Of a DNA stretch of 64,000 bases, positions 35,798 through 45,117 are shown in pieces. Both the position numbers and the translations under genes were made by a program. The stretch comes from Arthrobacter livingstonensis. GTDB lineage: Bacteria; Actinomycetota; Actinomycetes; Actinomycetales; Micrococcaceae. The stretch lies in NCBI RefSeq assembly GCF_003219815.1, contig NZ_QJVD01000005.1, positions 181,177 to 245,176 on the forward strand. The letters are read 5' to 3'. Within the stretch, counting starts at the first letter, position 1. Each line of letters starts with the position of its first letter. Under the pieces are notes generated by a model that saw only the letters and a program-made list of their open reading frames with translations, searched no databases and was not told the DNA's origin.

Positions 35798-38113
35798 TCA
35801 AGTGGCGGTGGCGTAGGCGGGCGCCGCGGCCTTTTCCAGGCGTACGACGACGGACTTGGACACCGGGGTGTTGGACCCTTCCGCTGTGTCATCAAGGGAG
35901 ACAAGCACATTTGCTTCGGGGAAGTACGCGGCAACGCAGCCGCGCGCGGTGGGGTAGCTGATGATGCGCTGCTGACGCAGCACACGGTCCACGCCGTCGG
36001 GCGCCTCGCTGTGGATGTCCACGTAGCTGCCGTCGGCGATGCCCAGCTCGGCGAGGTCGGAGGGGTTGACGAACAGCACGTGCCGGCCCTTCTTCACCCC
36101 GCGGTAGCGGTCATTGAGTGTGTACATGGTGGTGTTGAACTGGTCGTGGGCGCGGACAGTCTGGAGCAGCAACCTGCCCTCGGGCACCTCCACGGTCTCG
36201 ATCCCGCTGACTGTGAAGATCGCCTTGCCGGAGGGTGTGGGGAAAGTGCGGCTGTCCCGCGGCGGGTGCGGCAGGACGAAGCCGCCCGGGCGGCGGACCT
36301 TGTTGTTGTAGTCCTCGCAGCCCTTGCAGACGTGGGCGATGTGCTCGCGGATGGAGTCGTAGTTGGCCTCGAAGCCGGCCCAGTCAATGGGGTGGTCACT
36401 GCCCAGCACGGCCCGGGCCAGGCGGCTGACAATGGCCATCTCGGAGAGCAGGTTCGCGCCGACCGGCTCCACCTTCCCGTAGGAAGCATGGACCGCACAC
36501 ACGGTGTCCTCCACGGTGACGAACTGTTCACCGGAGGCCTGCCGATCGATCTCCGTGCGCCCCATGGTGGGCATGATCAGGGCCTGCTCCCCCACAAAGG
36601 CGTGCGAGCGGTTCAGCTTGGTGGACACCTGGACGCTCAGCGTCAGCTTTTGCAGGGCGGCCTCTGCCACGGCGGTGTCGGAGATGGCGCCCACCAGGTT
36701 CCCGCCCATGGCGACAAAGACCTTCAGCTTGCCGTCGCGCATGTCGCGGATGCTCTGAACGGCGTCCGCCCCGTTTTCCCGCGGCGGGTCGAAGTTGAAC
36801 TCCTTGCCCAGGGCGTCCAGGAATGCGGGCGGCATCTGCTCCCAGATGCCCATGGTCCGATCGCCCTGGACGTTGCTGTGGCCGCGGATGGGCGATGGAC
36901 CGGCGCCCGGCTTGCCGATGTTGCCGCGCAGCAGGAGCAGGTTGATGATTTCCTTGATGGTGGGCACCGCGCGCTTGTGCTGGGTTAGCCCCATGGCCCA
37001 GGTGACGATGACCTTGTCCGCCTTCAGGTAGCGGGCAGCCAGCTCGTCGATTTCGGCGGTGCGCAGGCCGGTGGCCGCCATGACCACCTGGTCATCCACC
37101 TTTTCCATGTGCGCCCGGTATTCCTCCAGTCCCTGGCAGTGCTCCTCCAGGAACGCGTGGTCCAGCACGGCGCCGGGAGCTGCCGCTTCGGCCCGGAAGA
37201 CGCGCTTGGCGACGGCCTGCATGAGTGCCATGTCGCCGGCCAGGCGGATCTGCAGGAACTGGTCCGCCAGGTCGGTGCCCGTGCCCACCAGGCCACGGGG
37301 CTTCTGCGGGTTCCTGAAGTTGATCAGCCCCGCCTCCGGCAGCGGGTTGATGGCCACAATCTCCGCCCCGGCCTGCTTTGCCTCCTCCAGTGCCGTCAGC
37401 ATGCGCGGGTGGCAGGTGCCCGGGTTCTGTCCCATGATGATGATCAGGTCCGACTTCGCAAAGTCCTCATAGGTAATGGCGCACTTGCCCACCCCGATGG
37501 TGTCCCCCATGGCCAGGCCCGTGGACTCGTGGCACATGTTGGAGCAGTCAGGCAGGTTGTTGGTGCCGAAGGCGCGGGCAAAGAGCTGGTATTGGAATGC
37601 CGTCTCATTGCTGGTGCGGCCACTGGTGTAAAACACGGCCTCGTCGGGCGACTCAAGGGCGTGGAGTTCCCGGGCCACAATCCGGAACGCGTTGTCCCAG
37701 CTGACGGGCTGGTAATGGTCGGAGCCGGCCGGTTTGTAGACCGGGTCCACGAGCCTGCCCTGCTGGCCCAGCCAGTACTCGCTGCGGTCCCGCATCGAGG
37801 AAACCGAATTGGTTTCCCAGAAATCGCGGGGAACCGTCAGCAGCCCGGCTTCCCAAGTGACCGCCTTGGCGCCGTTCTCGCAGAATTCCGCGATTTTGCG
37901 GTCCGGCGGGTCCGGCCAGGCGCAGCTCATGCAGTCAAAGCCGTCCTTTTGGTTCATGGCCAGCAGGGTCTTCAGGGACCGGACGGGGCCCATGGCGGAC
38001 AGTGCCTGCGGCATCGATTCCGTTAGGCTGTGGATTCCGGCCGCCGCCCGCTTGGGCCTGCTGACCACCAAATCGGCGTCTGAGTCATCCTGGACCGGGG
38101 GCTTACTGCTCAT
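35798..38113 (-). CDS. FdhF/YdeP family molybdopterin oxidoreductase
   Basis: This 771-residue cytosolic protein belongs to the formate-dehydrogenase-like bis-MGD oxidoreductases of the YdeP type. It has an N-terminal GFDCMSCAWPDPPDR with Cys61 and Cys64, then TSGRTSNETAFQYQLFARAFGTNNLPDCSNMCHESTG for Mo-cofactor binding. IIIMGQNPGTCHPRML follows, and the C-terminal cap has HDQFNTTMYTLNDRYRG. No classic four-Cys FeS motif is visible at the N-terminus, as in other YdeP proteins. E. coli YdeP is tied to acid resistance; catalysis is poorly defined. moaA downstream (40114-41154) can supply cofactor precursor. It precedes the six-helix membrane gene in a probable operon. Confidence 0.88.
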   Translation of the reverse strand: MSSKPPVQDDSDADLVVSRPKRAAAGIHSLTESMPQALSAMGPVRSLKTLLAMNQKDGFDCMSCAWPDPPDRKIAEFCENGAKAVTWEAGLLTVPRDFWETNSVSSMRDRSEYWLGQQGRLVDPVYKPAGSDHYQPVSWDNAFRIVARELHALESPDEAVFYTSGRTSNETAFQYQLFARAFGTNNLPDCSNMCHESTGLAMGDTIGVGKCAITYEDFAKSDLIIIMGQNPGTCHPRMLTALEEAKQAGAEIVAINPLPEAGLINFRNPQKPRGLVGTGTDLADQFLQIRLAGDMALMQAVAKRVFRAEAAAPGAVLDHAFLEEHCQGLEEYRAHMEKVDDQVVMAATGLRTAEIDELAARYLKADKVIVTWAMGLTQHKRAVPTIKEIINLLLLRGNIGKPGAGPSPIRGHSNVQGDRTMGIWEQMPPAFLDALGKEFNFDPPRENGADAVQSIRDMRDGKLKVFVAMGGNLVGAISDTAVAEAALQKLTLSVQVSTKLNRSHAFVGEQALIMPTMGRTEIDRQASGEQFVTVEDTVCAVHASYGKVEPVGANLLSEMAIVSRLARAVLGSDHPIDWAGFEANYDSIREHIAHVCKGCEDYNNKVRRPGGFVLPHPPRDSRTFPTPSGKAIFTVSGIETVEVPEGRLLLQTVRAHDQFNTTMYTLNDRYRGVKKGRHVLFVNPSDLAELGIADGSYVDIHSEAPDGVDRVLRQQRIISYPTARGCVAAYFPEANVLVSLDDTAEGSNTPVSKSVVVRLEKAAAPAYATAT

Positions 38114-38338
38114 GGCCTACACAACTTTCCACTTGAAGAAAGATCTCTCCAGAGTGAAGGATGGAGCCGATCACTCCGCTTCCATACACGGCCTTGTCCA
38201 AGTTGCCCCACAACCCGCACGCCCGCTGGCATGGAATTAGCTGCTACCTCCCGGTCTATCATCGGCCGTTGACAAAGGCAACGGACGCGGTGGGTGACGC
38301 GGCTCACATGGGACGTCGGGCCTCACACGCCGGTGCGG

Positions 38339-39877
38339 TTAAAGGATCGAGAACAGCAGCCACGTCAGCAGCAGGCCCATCACGGAGATGATGGTTTCCA
38401 TGACGGACCAGGTCTTGATGGTCTGCCCCACGGTGAGGCCAAAGTATTCCTTGACCAGCCAGAATCCGGCGTCGTTGACGTGCGAGAAGAACAACGATCC
38501 GGCGCCGACGGCCAGCACCACCAGGGACAGGTGGACCGGGGTCAGGCCCGTGGCAAGCGGCGCGATAATGCCTGCCGCCGTCACCGTGGCCACGGTGGCG
38601 GACCCGGTGGCGAGGCGGATCAGTACGGCGACAATCCAGCCGAGAAGCAGTATGGACAGGCTCGCCGCCACGGCGACCTTGGCGATCGCCGTCCCGGTGC
38701 CGCCGTCGACCAGCACCTGCTTAAAACCTCCGCCGGCGCCAACGATGAGCATCACGCCCACAATCGGCAGCAGGCTTTGGCCGATCTTCTTCGTCAGGAC
38801 CTGTGCAGAGAAGCCCACGCCCGTACCGAAGGTGATCATGGCCAGCAGGACGGCAACTGTCAAGGCCACCACCGGGTCACCGATGAAGTCCAGCAGCGGG
38901 TGGATAGGGTTGCCCTTGGCCATCCACACGTCGGCGGCGGCCTTGATCAACATGAGCACCAGCGGCGACAACAGGGTGACCAGCGTGATCGCAAACGACG
39001 GCGTGCCGGTGGCGTCCGGGTCCTGCGCCCTGCCATGGCCATCCGAGGCGGAACCGTCCTTGGCCCTGACCGAGGCGGAACTGCCGCCGGCGCCCGAGGC
39101 GGAACTGCCGCTGCCCTTGCCCAACGCGCGACTGGGGGTGTCCGCCGTCGAGCCTCCAGTAACGGCGAGCGCAGCACCTGCCGCGCCGATGGGAACCATG
39201 CGTGCGGCCAGGATGCCAAAAAGCGGTCCGGCCACGATCACCGTGGGGATCGCGACTATCAGGCCAAGGGCCAGGGTGATGCCGACGTTGGCGTGCAGGA
39301 TGCCGATGGCGGCGAGCGGGCCCGGGTGCGGCGGGATGAAACCGTGCAAGACGGACAGGCCGGCCAGGGCTGGGATGCCGAGCCGCATGGCCGGACCGTT
39401 GGTGCGCCGCACCGCCAGCATGACGACTGGGATCAGCAGGACCAGGCCGATCTCGAAGAACATCGGGATGCCGATGATGCCGGCGATCAGCGCCATCTTC
39501 CAGGGCAGCGTGGCCGGCCTGCCGCGCAGGAGGGTCTCCACCACCTTGTCCGCCCCGCCGGAATCGGCCAGCAGTTTGCCGAGCATGGCGCCGAGGGCGA
39601 TCAGGATTCCCACGTAGCCAAGGACGCCGCCCACGCCGGTCTCGTAGGAGCCCGTCACCTTGTCCAGGGCGATGCCGGAGCCGATGCCCACAAAAAGCGA
39701 ACCGATGGTCAGTGCCAGGAACGCGTGCATCTTGACCCAGACAATGAGGAGCACCACGATGGCGATGCCGATGGCCGCGATCACCAGGACCCGGGTGTCG
39801 TGGCCGGTCCAAGGTGAGTTGGCGGTGTCTGCGGTGGATTGGACTGCCCTTACCGCGCCTGCGATTGCGATGTCCAC
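38339..39877 (-). CDS. GntP family gluconate permease
   Basis: This 512-residue membrane protein has about twelve to fourteen helices and the GntP marks IVWVKMHAFLALTIGSLFVG, GLSVLHGFIPPHPGPLAAIG and HVNDAGFWLVKEYFG near the C-terminus. GntP proteins import gluconate or related sugar acids with protons. A hydrophilic insert rich in Ser, Gly and Ala (about residues 240-295) sits in the central loop; it is longer than in typical GntP proteins. No gluconate kinase or GntR regulator is next to it. It starts in the gap after moaA and is transcribed leftward. Confidence 0.9.
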   Translation of the reverse strand: MDIAIAGAVRAVQSTADTANSPWTGHDTRVLVIAAIGIAIVVLLIVWVKMHAFLALTIGSLFVGIGSGIALDKVTGSYETGVGGVLGYVGILIALGAMLGKLLADSGGADKVVETLLRGRPATLPWKMALIAGIIGIPMFFEIGLVLLIPVVMLAVRRTNGPAMRLGIPALAGLSVLHGFIPPHPGPLAAIGILHANVGITLALGLIVAIPTVIVAGPLFGILAARMVPIGAAGAALAVTGGSTADTPSRALGKGSGSSASGAGGSSASVRAKDGSASDGHGRAQDPDATGTPSFAITLVTLLSPLVLMLIKAAADVWMAKGNPIHPLLDFIGDPVVALTVAVLLAMITFGTGVGFSAQVLTKKIGQSLLPIVGVMLIVGAGGGFKQVLVDGGTGTAIAKVAVAASLSILLLGWIVAVLIRLATGSATVATVTAAGIIAPLATGLTPVHLSLVVLAVGAGSLFFSHVNDAGFWLVKEYFGLTVGQTIKTWSVMETIISVMGLLLTWLLFSIL

Positions 39878-40043
39878 GGTTCCCTCATTTCCGCCCGGCC
39901 GCCAAGGCCGCGCAACCCGTTTTCAGCTGTCATTCGCCACCCTAAACCCCCGCCGCGCGGTTGGCCAGAGGTGGGCGCTGGCGGCATTGGGCGGACAAAG
40001 TTGGATTTGGGCACGCTTGAGACCATGACGGCGCAAGGGGTGG

Positions 40044-40077
40044 GGGTTCCAGCGGGCGTCGGGTTCCAGCGGGCGTC
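40044..40077. repeat. Tandem 17-bp duplication
   Basis: GGGTTCCAGCGGGCGTC occurs twice head to tail (40044-40060, 40061-40077) in the gap between gntP and moaA. It looks like a slippage duplication without obvious function. Confidence 0.7.
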
Positions 40078-40113
40078 GGGCACAACGGCCGCGGCAGCCC
40101 CTGACGATAAAGG

Positions 40114-41154
40114 CTAGCCGCCGATGTAGGACATCTCGATTTTCTCGCGCCCCTGCCGCAGTCCGGGCGTCGCGGCGCTTCGCAGCTCCGAGTACCGGTC
40201 CGTTCGGGCTCCCCACAGCGCTCCCAAAGCACCCGCCAGCTCCACATCCGTGGCGCCGCCGCGCAGCAGGGCGCGCAGGTCAGTGCCAGCGGTGGCGAAC
40301 AGGCAGGTGAAAAGTTTCCCGTCCGCGGAGAGCCGGGCCCGCGTGCAGCCGCGGCAGAACGCCTGGGTGACGCTGGAAATGGCGCCGATCTCCCCCGCGC
40401 CGTCGGCATAGCGCCAGCGCCGGGCGGTCTCACCCCCGTAGTTCTCCTCCAGCGGCTCCAACGGAAAGACCTTGTTGATCCGGGCAATGACCTCCGCGGA
40501 CGGTACCACCTGGTCCATCTTCCAGCCGTTCGAGTGGCCCACATCCATGTATTCGATGAAGCGCAGGATGAAGCCTGTGCCGCGGAAGTGCCGGGCCATT
40601 TCCACGATGCTGTGGTCGTTGAGGCCGCGCTTGACCACCATGTTGATTTTGACGGGGCCCAGCCCCGCATCCTGGGCGGCATCGATGGCGTGCAGGACCT
40701 TCGCCACGGGGTAGGAGACGTCGTTCATGGACTGGAAAACGGCGTCGTCCATGGAATCCAGGGACACGGTCACCCGGTCCAGGCCGGCCGCCTTGAGCGC
40801 CTCTGCCTTTTGGGCCAGGACGGAGCCGTTGGTGGTCATCGCCAAATCCGGCGGCTCGCCTTCCGGCGTCCGCAGCGCCGCGAGCATGCCGACCAGGTCC
40901 TCGATGCCGCGGCGCAGCAACGGTTCACCGCCGGTCAGCCGGATTTTGCGCACGCCGTGGTCCATGGCGATGCGGGCGAGGGTCGTGATTTCCTCGAAGG
41001 TGAGCAGTTGGTCGTGGGGCATGAACACAAAGTCGCGGCCGAAGATCTCCTTGGGCATGCAGTAGACGCAGCGGAAATTGCAGCGGTCCGTGACGGATAT
41101 CCGCAGGTCCCTTAGTGGGCGCTGCAGCGTATCGGCCAGCAGTGGGGCAGCCAT
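40114..41154 (-). CDS. moaA: GTP 3',8-cyclase
   Basis: MoaA is the radical SAM enzyme that starts molybdenum cofactor synthesis, turning GTP into the cPMP precursor with MoaC. The 346 residues have the N-terminal cluster motif CNFRCVYC (Cys25, Cys29, Cys32), [15 protein letters not shown], and the second cluster [21 protein letters not shown]. They end in the conserved Gly-Gly dipeptide (YIGG) required for activity. No other moa/moe gene is visible, so the rest of the pathway lies elsewhere. The nearby YdeP-type enzyme is an obvious user of the cofactor. Confidence 0.94.
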   Translation of the reverse strand: MAAPLLADTLQRPLRDLRISVTDRCNFRCVYCMPKEIFGRDFVFMPHDQLLTFEEITTLARIAMDHGVRKIRLTGGEPLLRRGIEDLVGMLAALRTPEGEPPDLAMTTNGSVLAQKAEALKAAGLDRVTVSLDSMDDAVFQSMNDVSYPVAKVLHAIDAAQDAGLGPVKINMVVKRGLNDHSIVEMARHFRGTGFILRFIEYMDVGHSNGWKMDQVVPSAEVIARINKVFPLEPLEENYGGETARRWRYADGAGEIGAISSVTQAFCRGCTRARLSADGKLFTCLFATAGTDLRALLRGGATDVELAGALGALWGARTDRYSELRSAATPGLRQGREKIEMSYIGG

Positions 41155-41280
41155 CTTTCAACCCTCCAATACGGGTCCGTTAGTCACCGAACCACTACTT
41201 CCACCATAGGCCCGCACGACGGCGGCGTCGAGGGTTGGGAGGGCAGGCTGCGGTTGGGTTGGGGGTTCCGTTGGGCTGCG

Positions 41281-41660
41281 GGCTCCTGCGGACTTTGAAG
41301 CTGCGCACGCTTCGGCGCCGGCGCTGCGCCACTTCGCAAGTGGCGCACCACAGGAGCCTGACCGTGCGCAGCTTCAGGGCGTTGGCCCGCGGCTCATGCA
41401 GGCGGCGCGACAAAGGTTGTGTGATGCGGCAGCCTGTTTTCCCATGCGCCGAACCGGGGTCGAGTTTCGCGCATGCTTTGGTGCCGGGGCAGCGTGTTTA
41501 TCACTGCGCCGAACCGGCTTTGAGTTTGGCGCATGGTGCACTCCGCGCAAAACTCCGGTCAGGTTGTGCGCATGCGTAAGCAGCGGCTTTCGGCATGCGC
41601 TGAACTCGCCACGGGTTCTGCGCTGAGGACACGATGCGCATAACCGGACCCAGGTTCTGC
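41281..41660. repeat. Long direct repeat, left copy, with extra TGCGC/GCGCA units
   Basis: This noncoding stretch starts GGCTCCTGCGGAC and forms nested palindromes: GAAGCTGCGCACG pairs with CGTGCGCAGCTTC about 60 bases on, around an inner GCGCCACTT/AAGTGGCGC hairpin. A conserved GGTTGTGTGATGCGGCAGCC block and paired TGCGCC ... GCGCATG units follow. A second copy in the same orientation is at 44737-45020. The left copy has one extra unit of about 53 bp. The copies bracket the primase-helicase gene. With 41155-41280, which shows nothing else, it fills the gap from moaA to that gene. Confidence 0.82.
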
Positions 41661-41710
41661 GCATACAAAATGTCACAGTGCCGCCATTTGCCGCAGAACA
41701 CGTCAGAATT

Positions 41711-44131
41711 ATGGTTGTGAGCGACAACATCAGCCAAGATGACGGCCAGGAACCGCTGCCGGGCCTTGCCGCCGCACCCGACCAAGCCCTGGCCCGCGAA
41801 CTCGACGGGCTCCGCATGGACAATGCCCGACTGCGGAAACTGATTGAGCTGAGCGAGGCCGAAGCCAAAGCCGCGCAGCAAGACCAGCCGGCGTTCGCAT
41901 CAGTCACAACACCGATCGGGCCGGTGACGATGGATTCCCCTCCTGAAACGAAGGTGCGGTTTTACCAGGCCCTGTTCCACGCCCGCACCGACGCTTACGC
42001 AACGCGTTGGGAGAATGCCCGGGACGGGCGGGCGGGCTGGGTGCCGGCCGTCGCGGGAGGGTGGCGGAAGGGGACGTCGCGGGACAACGCCAGCTTCCTG
42101 CGTCTCACCCCGGCAACCATTGCCGATCACCTCCGCGGGGCACAACACATCGGCTTCTACCCGCTGTTGAAGGACGACACGTGCTGGTGGGTAGCCGCGG
42201 ACTTCGACGGTGCCGTCGCCATGATGGACGCCCTCGCCTATGTGAAGGCGGCCCGGTTCCGCGGCATTCCGGCGGCGCTGGAGATTTCACAGTCCGGTCG
42301 CGGCGCGCACGCCTGGGTATTCTTCACCAAGGCCATCCCCGGGGAACGGGCCCGCCAGCTCGGCACCGGACTGATCCATGAAGCCATGGGATTGCGCGGC
42401 AGCATGAGCCTGTCCAGCTACGACAGGCTCTTCCCGTCACAGGATGTGCATTCGGGAAAGGGCATGGGCAACTTGATCGCAGCCCCGCTGAACGGAAAAC
42501 GCCGCAAACACGGCACCACCCTATTCCTGGACACCACCACGCTGGAACCGTATGAGGACCAGTGGGCGTACCTTTCCAGCCTGGACCGGCTCACCCCGGC
42601 GGCCGTGTCCACACTCATTCGCCGCCTGCCAGCCGTTCGTCTCGGCCAGGACGTCAAGAGGCTGGAACTGCCGCAATCATCGAAAATCGTGCCGCGTCCG
42701 GCCTTGATCGTCCGGGCCACGTTTGCCGCCCGCCTGACCATCCATTCGGCGGAGCTGGGCCCTGCCATGATCTCCGCCGTCAAACATGCGGCATCCATGC
42801 TGAACCCGGAATATTATGAGCGCCAACGCCAGCGCCGCTCCACCTGGAACATCCCGCGCATCCTGCACTTCTTCGACGAGACCCTCGAGGGCGACCTCAT
42901 CCTCCCGCGCGGGCTGCTCCCCCTGCTCAGGCAGCTTGTTGAATCCGCCGGCAGCACGCTTCGCATCGAGGACCAGCGCACGGAAGGCGCAGCGGCGGAC
43001 TTGGCTTTTGCCGCGGTGCTGCGGCCCGAACAGCAGCAGGCGGTGGACGCGATGCTCGCCGCCGAACAGGGAATTCTCGTTGCACCCACGGGCGCCGGTA
43101 AAACGGTCATCGCCTGTGCAGCCATGGCCCGGCGCGGTGTCCCCACCCTGATCCTGATCGACCGCAAGGCACTCGCGGAGCAGTGGAGGCGGCGGATCCA
43201 AGAGCTCATGGATGAAAAGTGCGGCCAAATAGGCGGCGGACGCTCCAAGACGACCGGACGCATCGACGTCGCGCTCCTTCCCACGCTGGCCCGGCGCGAC
43301 AACGTGGTGGAACTGACCGCCTGCTATGGCCTGGTCATCGCCGACGAATGCCACCACGTGCCGGCCGCCGCCTTGAGCCACGTGATGAACCAGATCCCAG
43401 CGCGGTACTGGCTCGGGCTCACGGCGACCCCGTACCGCCGCGACAAGCTGGACGCGCTCATGTACCACCAGCTCGGCCAGGTGGAGCACACCATCGCACC
43501 CGCGGCACCGCAGCAACTCCCCCGCCATGAACTCGAGATCCCCTCGCCCGCGCTGGTGCTGGAATTACACCGCACGCAGTTCGCCTACAGCGGCGACGCC
43601 GATCCCGGCGAACAGGGCTTCCACAGGCTGTTCAGCCAGGACATGTTTGCGGACCCGGCGCGCTTTGAGCAGATATACGACGACGTCATGGAGGCCCACG
43701 CAGCGAACTCACGCATTCTTTTGCTCACCACGTCGAGGGCGCACCTGGAGCATTTCCGCGAGCGGTTCGAGGATGCCGGATTGAAACCGATTGTGTTCGC
43801 CGGCGGGATGAAAGCGAAGGAGCGGGAAACCGCCGTCGAGCTGTTGGAAGCCTCGCCGGATGACCAGCCGTTGCTGGCCCTGGGCACCGGGCAGTACATT
43901 GGCGAGGGCTTCGACTGCCCCAAGCTGGACACGCTGTTCCTGGCTGCGCCGATCTCCTTCAAGGGCCGGCTGGTGCAATATGTTGGTCGGATCACCCGGC
44001 CGTATCCCGGGAAGACACGGGCCGTGGTGCACGACTATTGGGACGAGCTCGCCCCGGTTTTGGCATCGTCGCTGGTCAAGCGGGCGCCGGGGTATGTGTC
44101 GCTGGGGTTCCCGGATCCGCGGAGGATGTAG
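41711..44131 (+). CDS. TOTE-type AEP primase-SF2 helicase fusion
   Basis: This 806-residue protein has three parts. Residues 20-60 form a short charged helical segment. Residues about 80-300 match the archaeo-eukaryotic primase domain of TOTE conflict systems: FHARTDAYATRWEN, WVAADFDG with a metal-binding Asp pair, SGRGAHAWVFF and SSYDRLFPSQD. Residues 440-806 are an SF2 helicase: Walker A APTGAGKT (about 458-465), DECH (about 544), GLTATPYRRD, GTGQYIGEGFDCP and QYVGRITRP. TOTE proteins are predicted defence factors acting on nucleic acid. No nuclease gene is beside it. The ATG at 41711 has no clear ribosome site; GTG at 41717 or 41678 are options. It lies between long direct repeats, and a broken toxin-antitoxin locus begins right at its stop codon, which suggests insertion. 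Confidence 0.85.
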   Translation: MVVSDNISQDDGQEPLPGLAAAPDQALARELDGLRMDNARLRKLIELSEAEAKAAQQDQPAFASVTTPIGPVTMDSPPETKVRFYQALFHARTDAYATRWENARDGRAGWVPAVAGGWRKGTSRDNASFLRLTPATIADHLRGAQHIGFYPLLKDDTCWWVAADFDGAVAMMDALAYVKAARFRGIPAALEISQSGRGAHAWVFFTKAIPGERARQLGTGLIHEAMGLRGSMSLSSYDRLFPSQDVHSGKGMGNLIAAPLNGKRRKHGTTLFLDTTTLEPYEDQWAYLSSLDRLTPAAVSTLIRRLPAVRLGQDVKRLELPQSSKIVPRPALIVRATFAARLTIHSAELGPAMISAVKHAASMLNPEYYERQRQRRSTWNIPRILHFFDETLEGDLILPRGLLPLLRQLVESAGSTLRIEDQRTEGAAADLAFAAVLRPEQQQAVDAMLAAEQGILVAPTGAGKTVIACAAMARRGVPTLILIDRKALAEQWRRRIQELMDEKCGQIGGGRSKTTGRIDVALLPTLARRDNVVELTACYGLVIADECHHVPAAALSHVMNQIPARYWLGLTATPYRRDKLDALMYHQLGQVEHTIAPAAPQQLPRHELEIPSPALVLELHRTQFAYSGDADPGEQGFHRLFSQDMFADPARFEQIYDDVMEAHAANSRILLLTTSRAHLEHFRERFEDAGLKPIVFAGGMKAKERETAVELLEASPDDQPLLALGTGQYIGEGFDCPKLDTLFLAAPISFKGRLVQYVGRITRPYPGKTRAVVHDYWDELAPVLASSLVKRAPGYVSLGFPDPRRM

Positions 44132-44132
44132 C

Positions 44133-44411
44133 TCCACGGCATTTGTCACCGATGCGGCCAGATTGCTGGGCGTCACGAAATCGACCTTCATTGCCGACTC
44201 TGCACGCCAAGCAGCGCAAAAGGCCATTGCCCGTTCTTACGTGATGGTGAGGGCGCCGGAGGTCTTCGATTCCATGATGGCATCGCTCTTAGCGCCGGAT
44301 GAGTCCGCAGCCCGGGATGGTCTGTCAGGCGTCGCCGCCTCATCACCTGCTGGCGGTATCATCGTTCCGCATGACCAGGCTGACGACCGAATTCGATCTC
44401 GAACACTTTGA
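44133..44411 (+). pseudogene. TacA-like (DUF1778) antitoxin remnant, start missing
   Basis: The frame beginning right after the helicase stop reads TAFVTDAARLLGVTKSTFIADSARQAAQKAIARSYVMVRAPEVFDSMMASLLAP. This matches the core and tail of DUF1778/TacA antitoxins (ribbon-helix-helix proteins that neutralise acetyltransferase toxins and repress their operon). The first 15 or so residues, with the start codon, are absent: the frame runs back into the helicase gene without a usable start. It overlaps the start of a toxin-like frame, as in intact tacAT pairs. The break point at the helicase end suggests the antitoxin was cut when the helicase segment arrived. Confidence 0.6.
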
Positions 44412-44448
44412 TTGCGGTGAAGTCACCTATAACAGTTGGCCTACCTAA
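44371..44448 (+). pseudogene. TacT-like GNAT toxin remnant (N-terminal 25 codons)
   Basis: An ATG at 44371, overlapping the antitoxin end, opens a frame whose EFDLEHFDCGEVTYNSW resembles the N-terminus of TacT-type acetyltransferase toxins (consensus F-DCG followed by LNxWL). A TAA stops it at codon 26, and no acetyl-CoA-binding segment is visible in any frame after it. Intact toxins have about 160-180 residues, so this is a broken gene. TacT toxins acetylate aminoacyl-tRNA. Confidence 0.55.
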
Positions 44449-44736
44449 AACGCAGTCAAGGCGGTCGAATCTGGTTCCGGCATGGTCTCTCTCCTGCTTG
44501 AAAATGATGGAAGAAGCGTCTAAGGAGTCCGGGGATGCTTCGCCATATGCCAAACGCTGATTGTCCGCGAGGCGTACCTAAACACCTCCAGGGAGACCTA
44601 CTGCACCAGGATCCCGCATGGTTGCTGGCCAACCAAGATGGCTCTAGATGGAAACTTTGCGCGGGGACAAGGACCACCCGTGGGGTTGGCAATTCCCGAG
44701 GGTTGGGAGCGCGGCGGGGGGGCCGAGGCCTGGTCC
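44449..44736. other. Noncoding stretch after the toxin remnant
   Basis: This 288-bp stretch appears lower in GC than its surroundings and has no recognisable gene, although short frames exist. It may hold further decayed sequence from the toxin locus or the incoming segment. Confidence 0.4.
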
Positions 44737-45020
44737 GGCTCCTGCGGACTTTGAAGCTGCGCACGCTTCGGCGCCGGCGCTGCGCCACTTCTGAAGTGGC
44801 GCAGCGCCGGGTCCTGCCTGGACGCAGCTTCAGGGCATTCGCGCGGCTCATGCAGGCTGCGCGACAAAGGTTGTGTGATGCGGCAGCCTGTTTATCCATG
44901 CGCCGAACTGGGGTCGAGCTTCGCGCATAGGGCACTCTGCGCAAGACTCCGGTCAGGTTGTGCGCATGCGTGCGGAGCGGCTTTCGGCATGCGCCGGACT
45001 GGCCTGCGGGTTCTGCGCCC
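44737..45020. repeat. Long direct repeat, right copy
   Basis: Second copy of the element at 41281, in the same orientation, starting GGCTCCTGCGGAC. Its inner hairpin is nearly perfect: GGCGCTGCGCCACTTC (44777-44792) pairs with GAAGTGGCGCAGCGCC across one base. The GGTTGTGTGATGCGGCAGCC block and the TGCGCC/GCGCAT units follow, ending near GGGTTCTGCGC. Similarity is high over about 280 bp. Start-to-start spacing of the two copies is 3456 bp. Confidence 0.82.
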
Positions 45021-45117
45021 GCGAGGAACAATCTCCGGGCCGGTACCGGCCCAGCCGCCCCGTCGCCCGTGCCCGCCCGGTAGGCTGGCTCCCAAACGGG
45101 AAGGACAGGAGACTGAA

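Noticed and set aside
41281-45020. Composite transposon bounded by insertion sequences.
   Set aside because: The bounding repeats contain no transposase frame and no clear target-site duplication was seen, so only direct repeats are reported.
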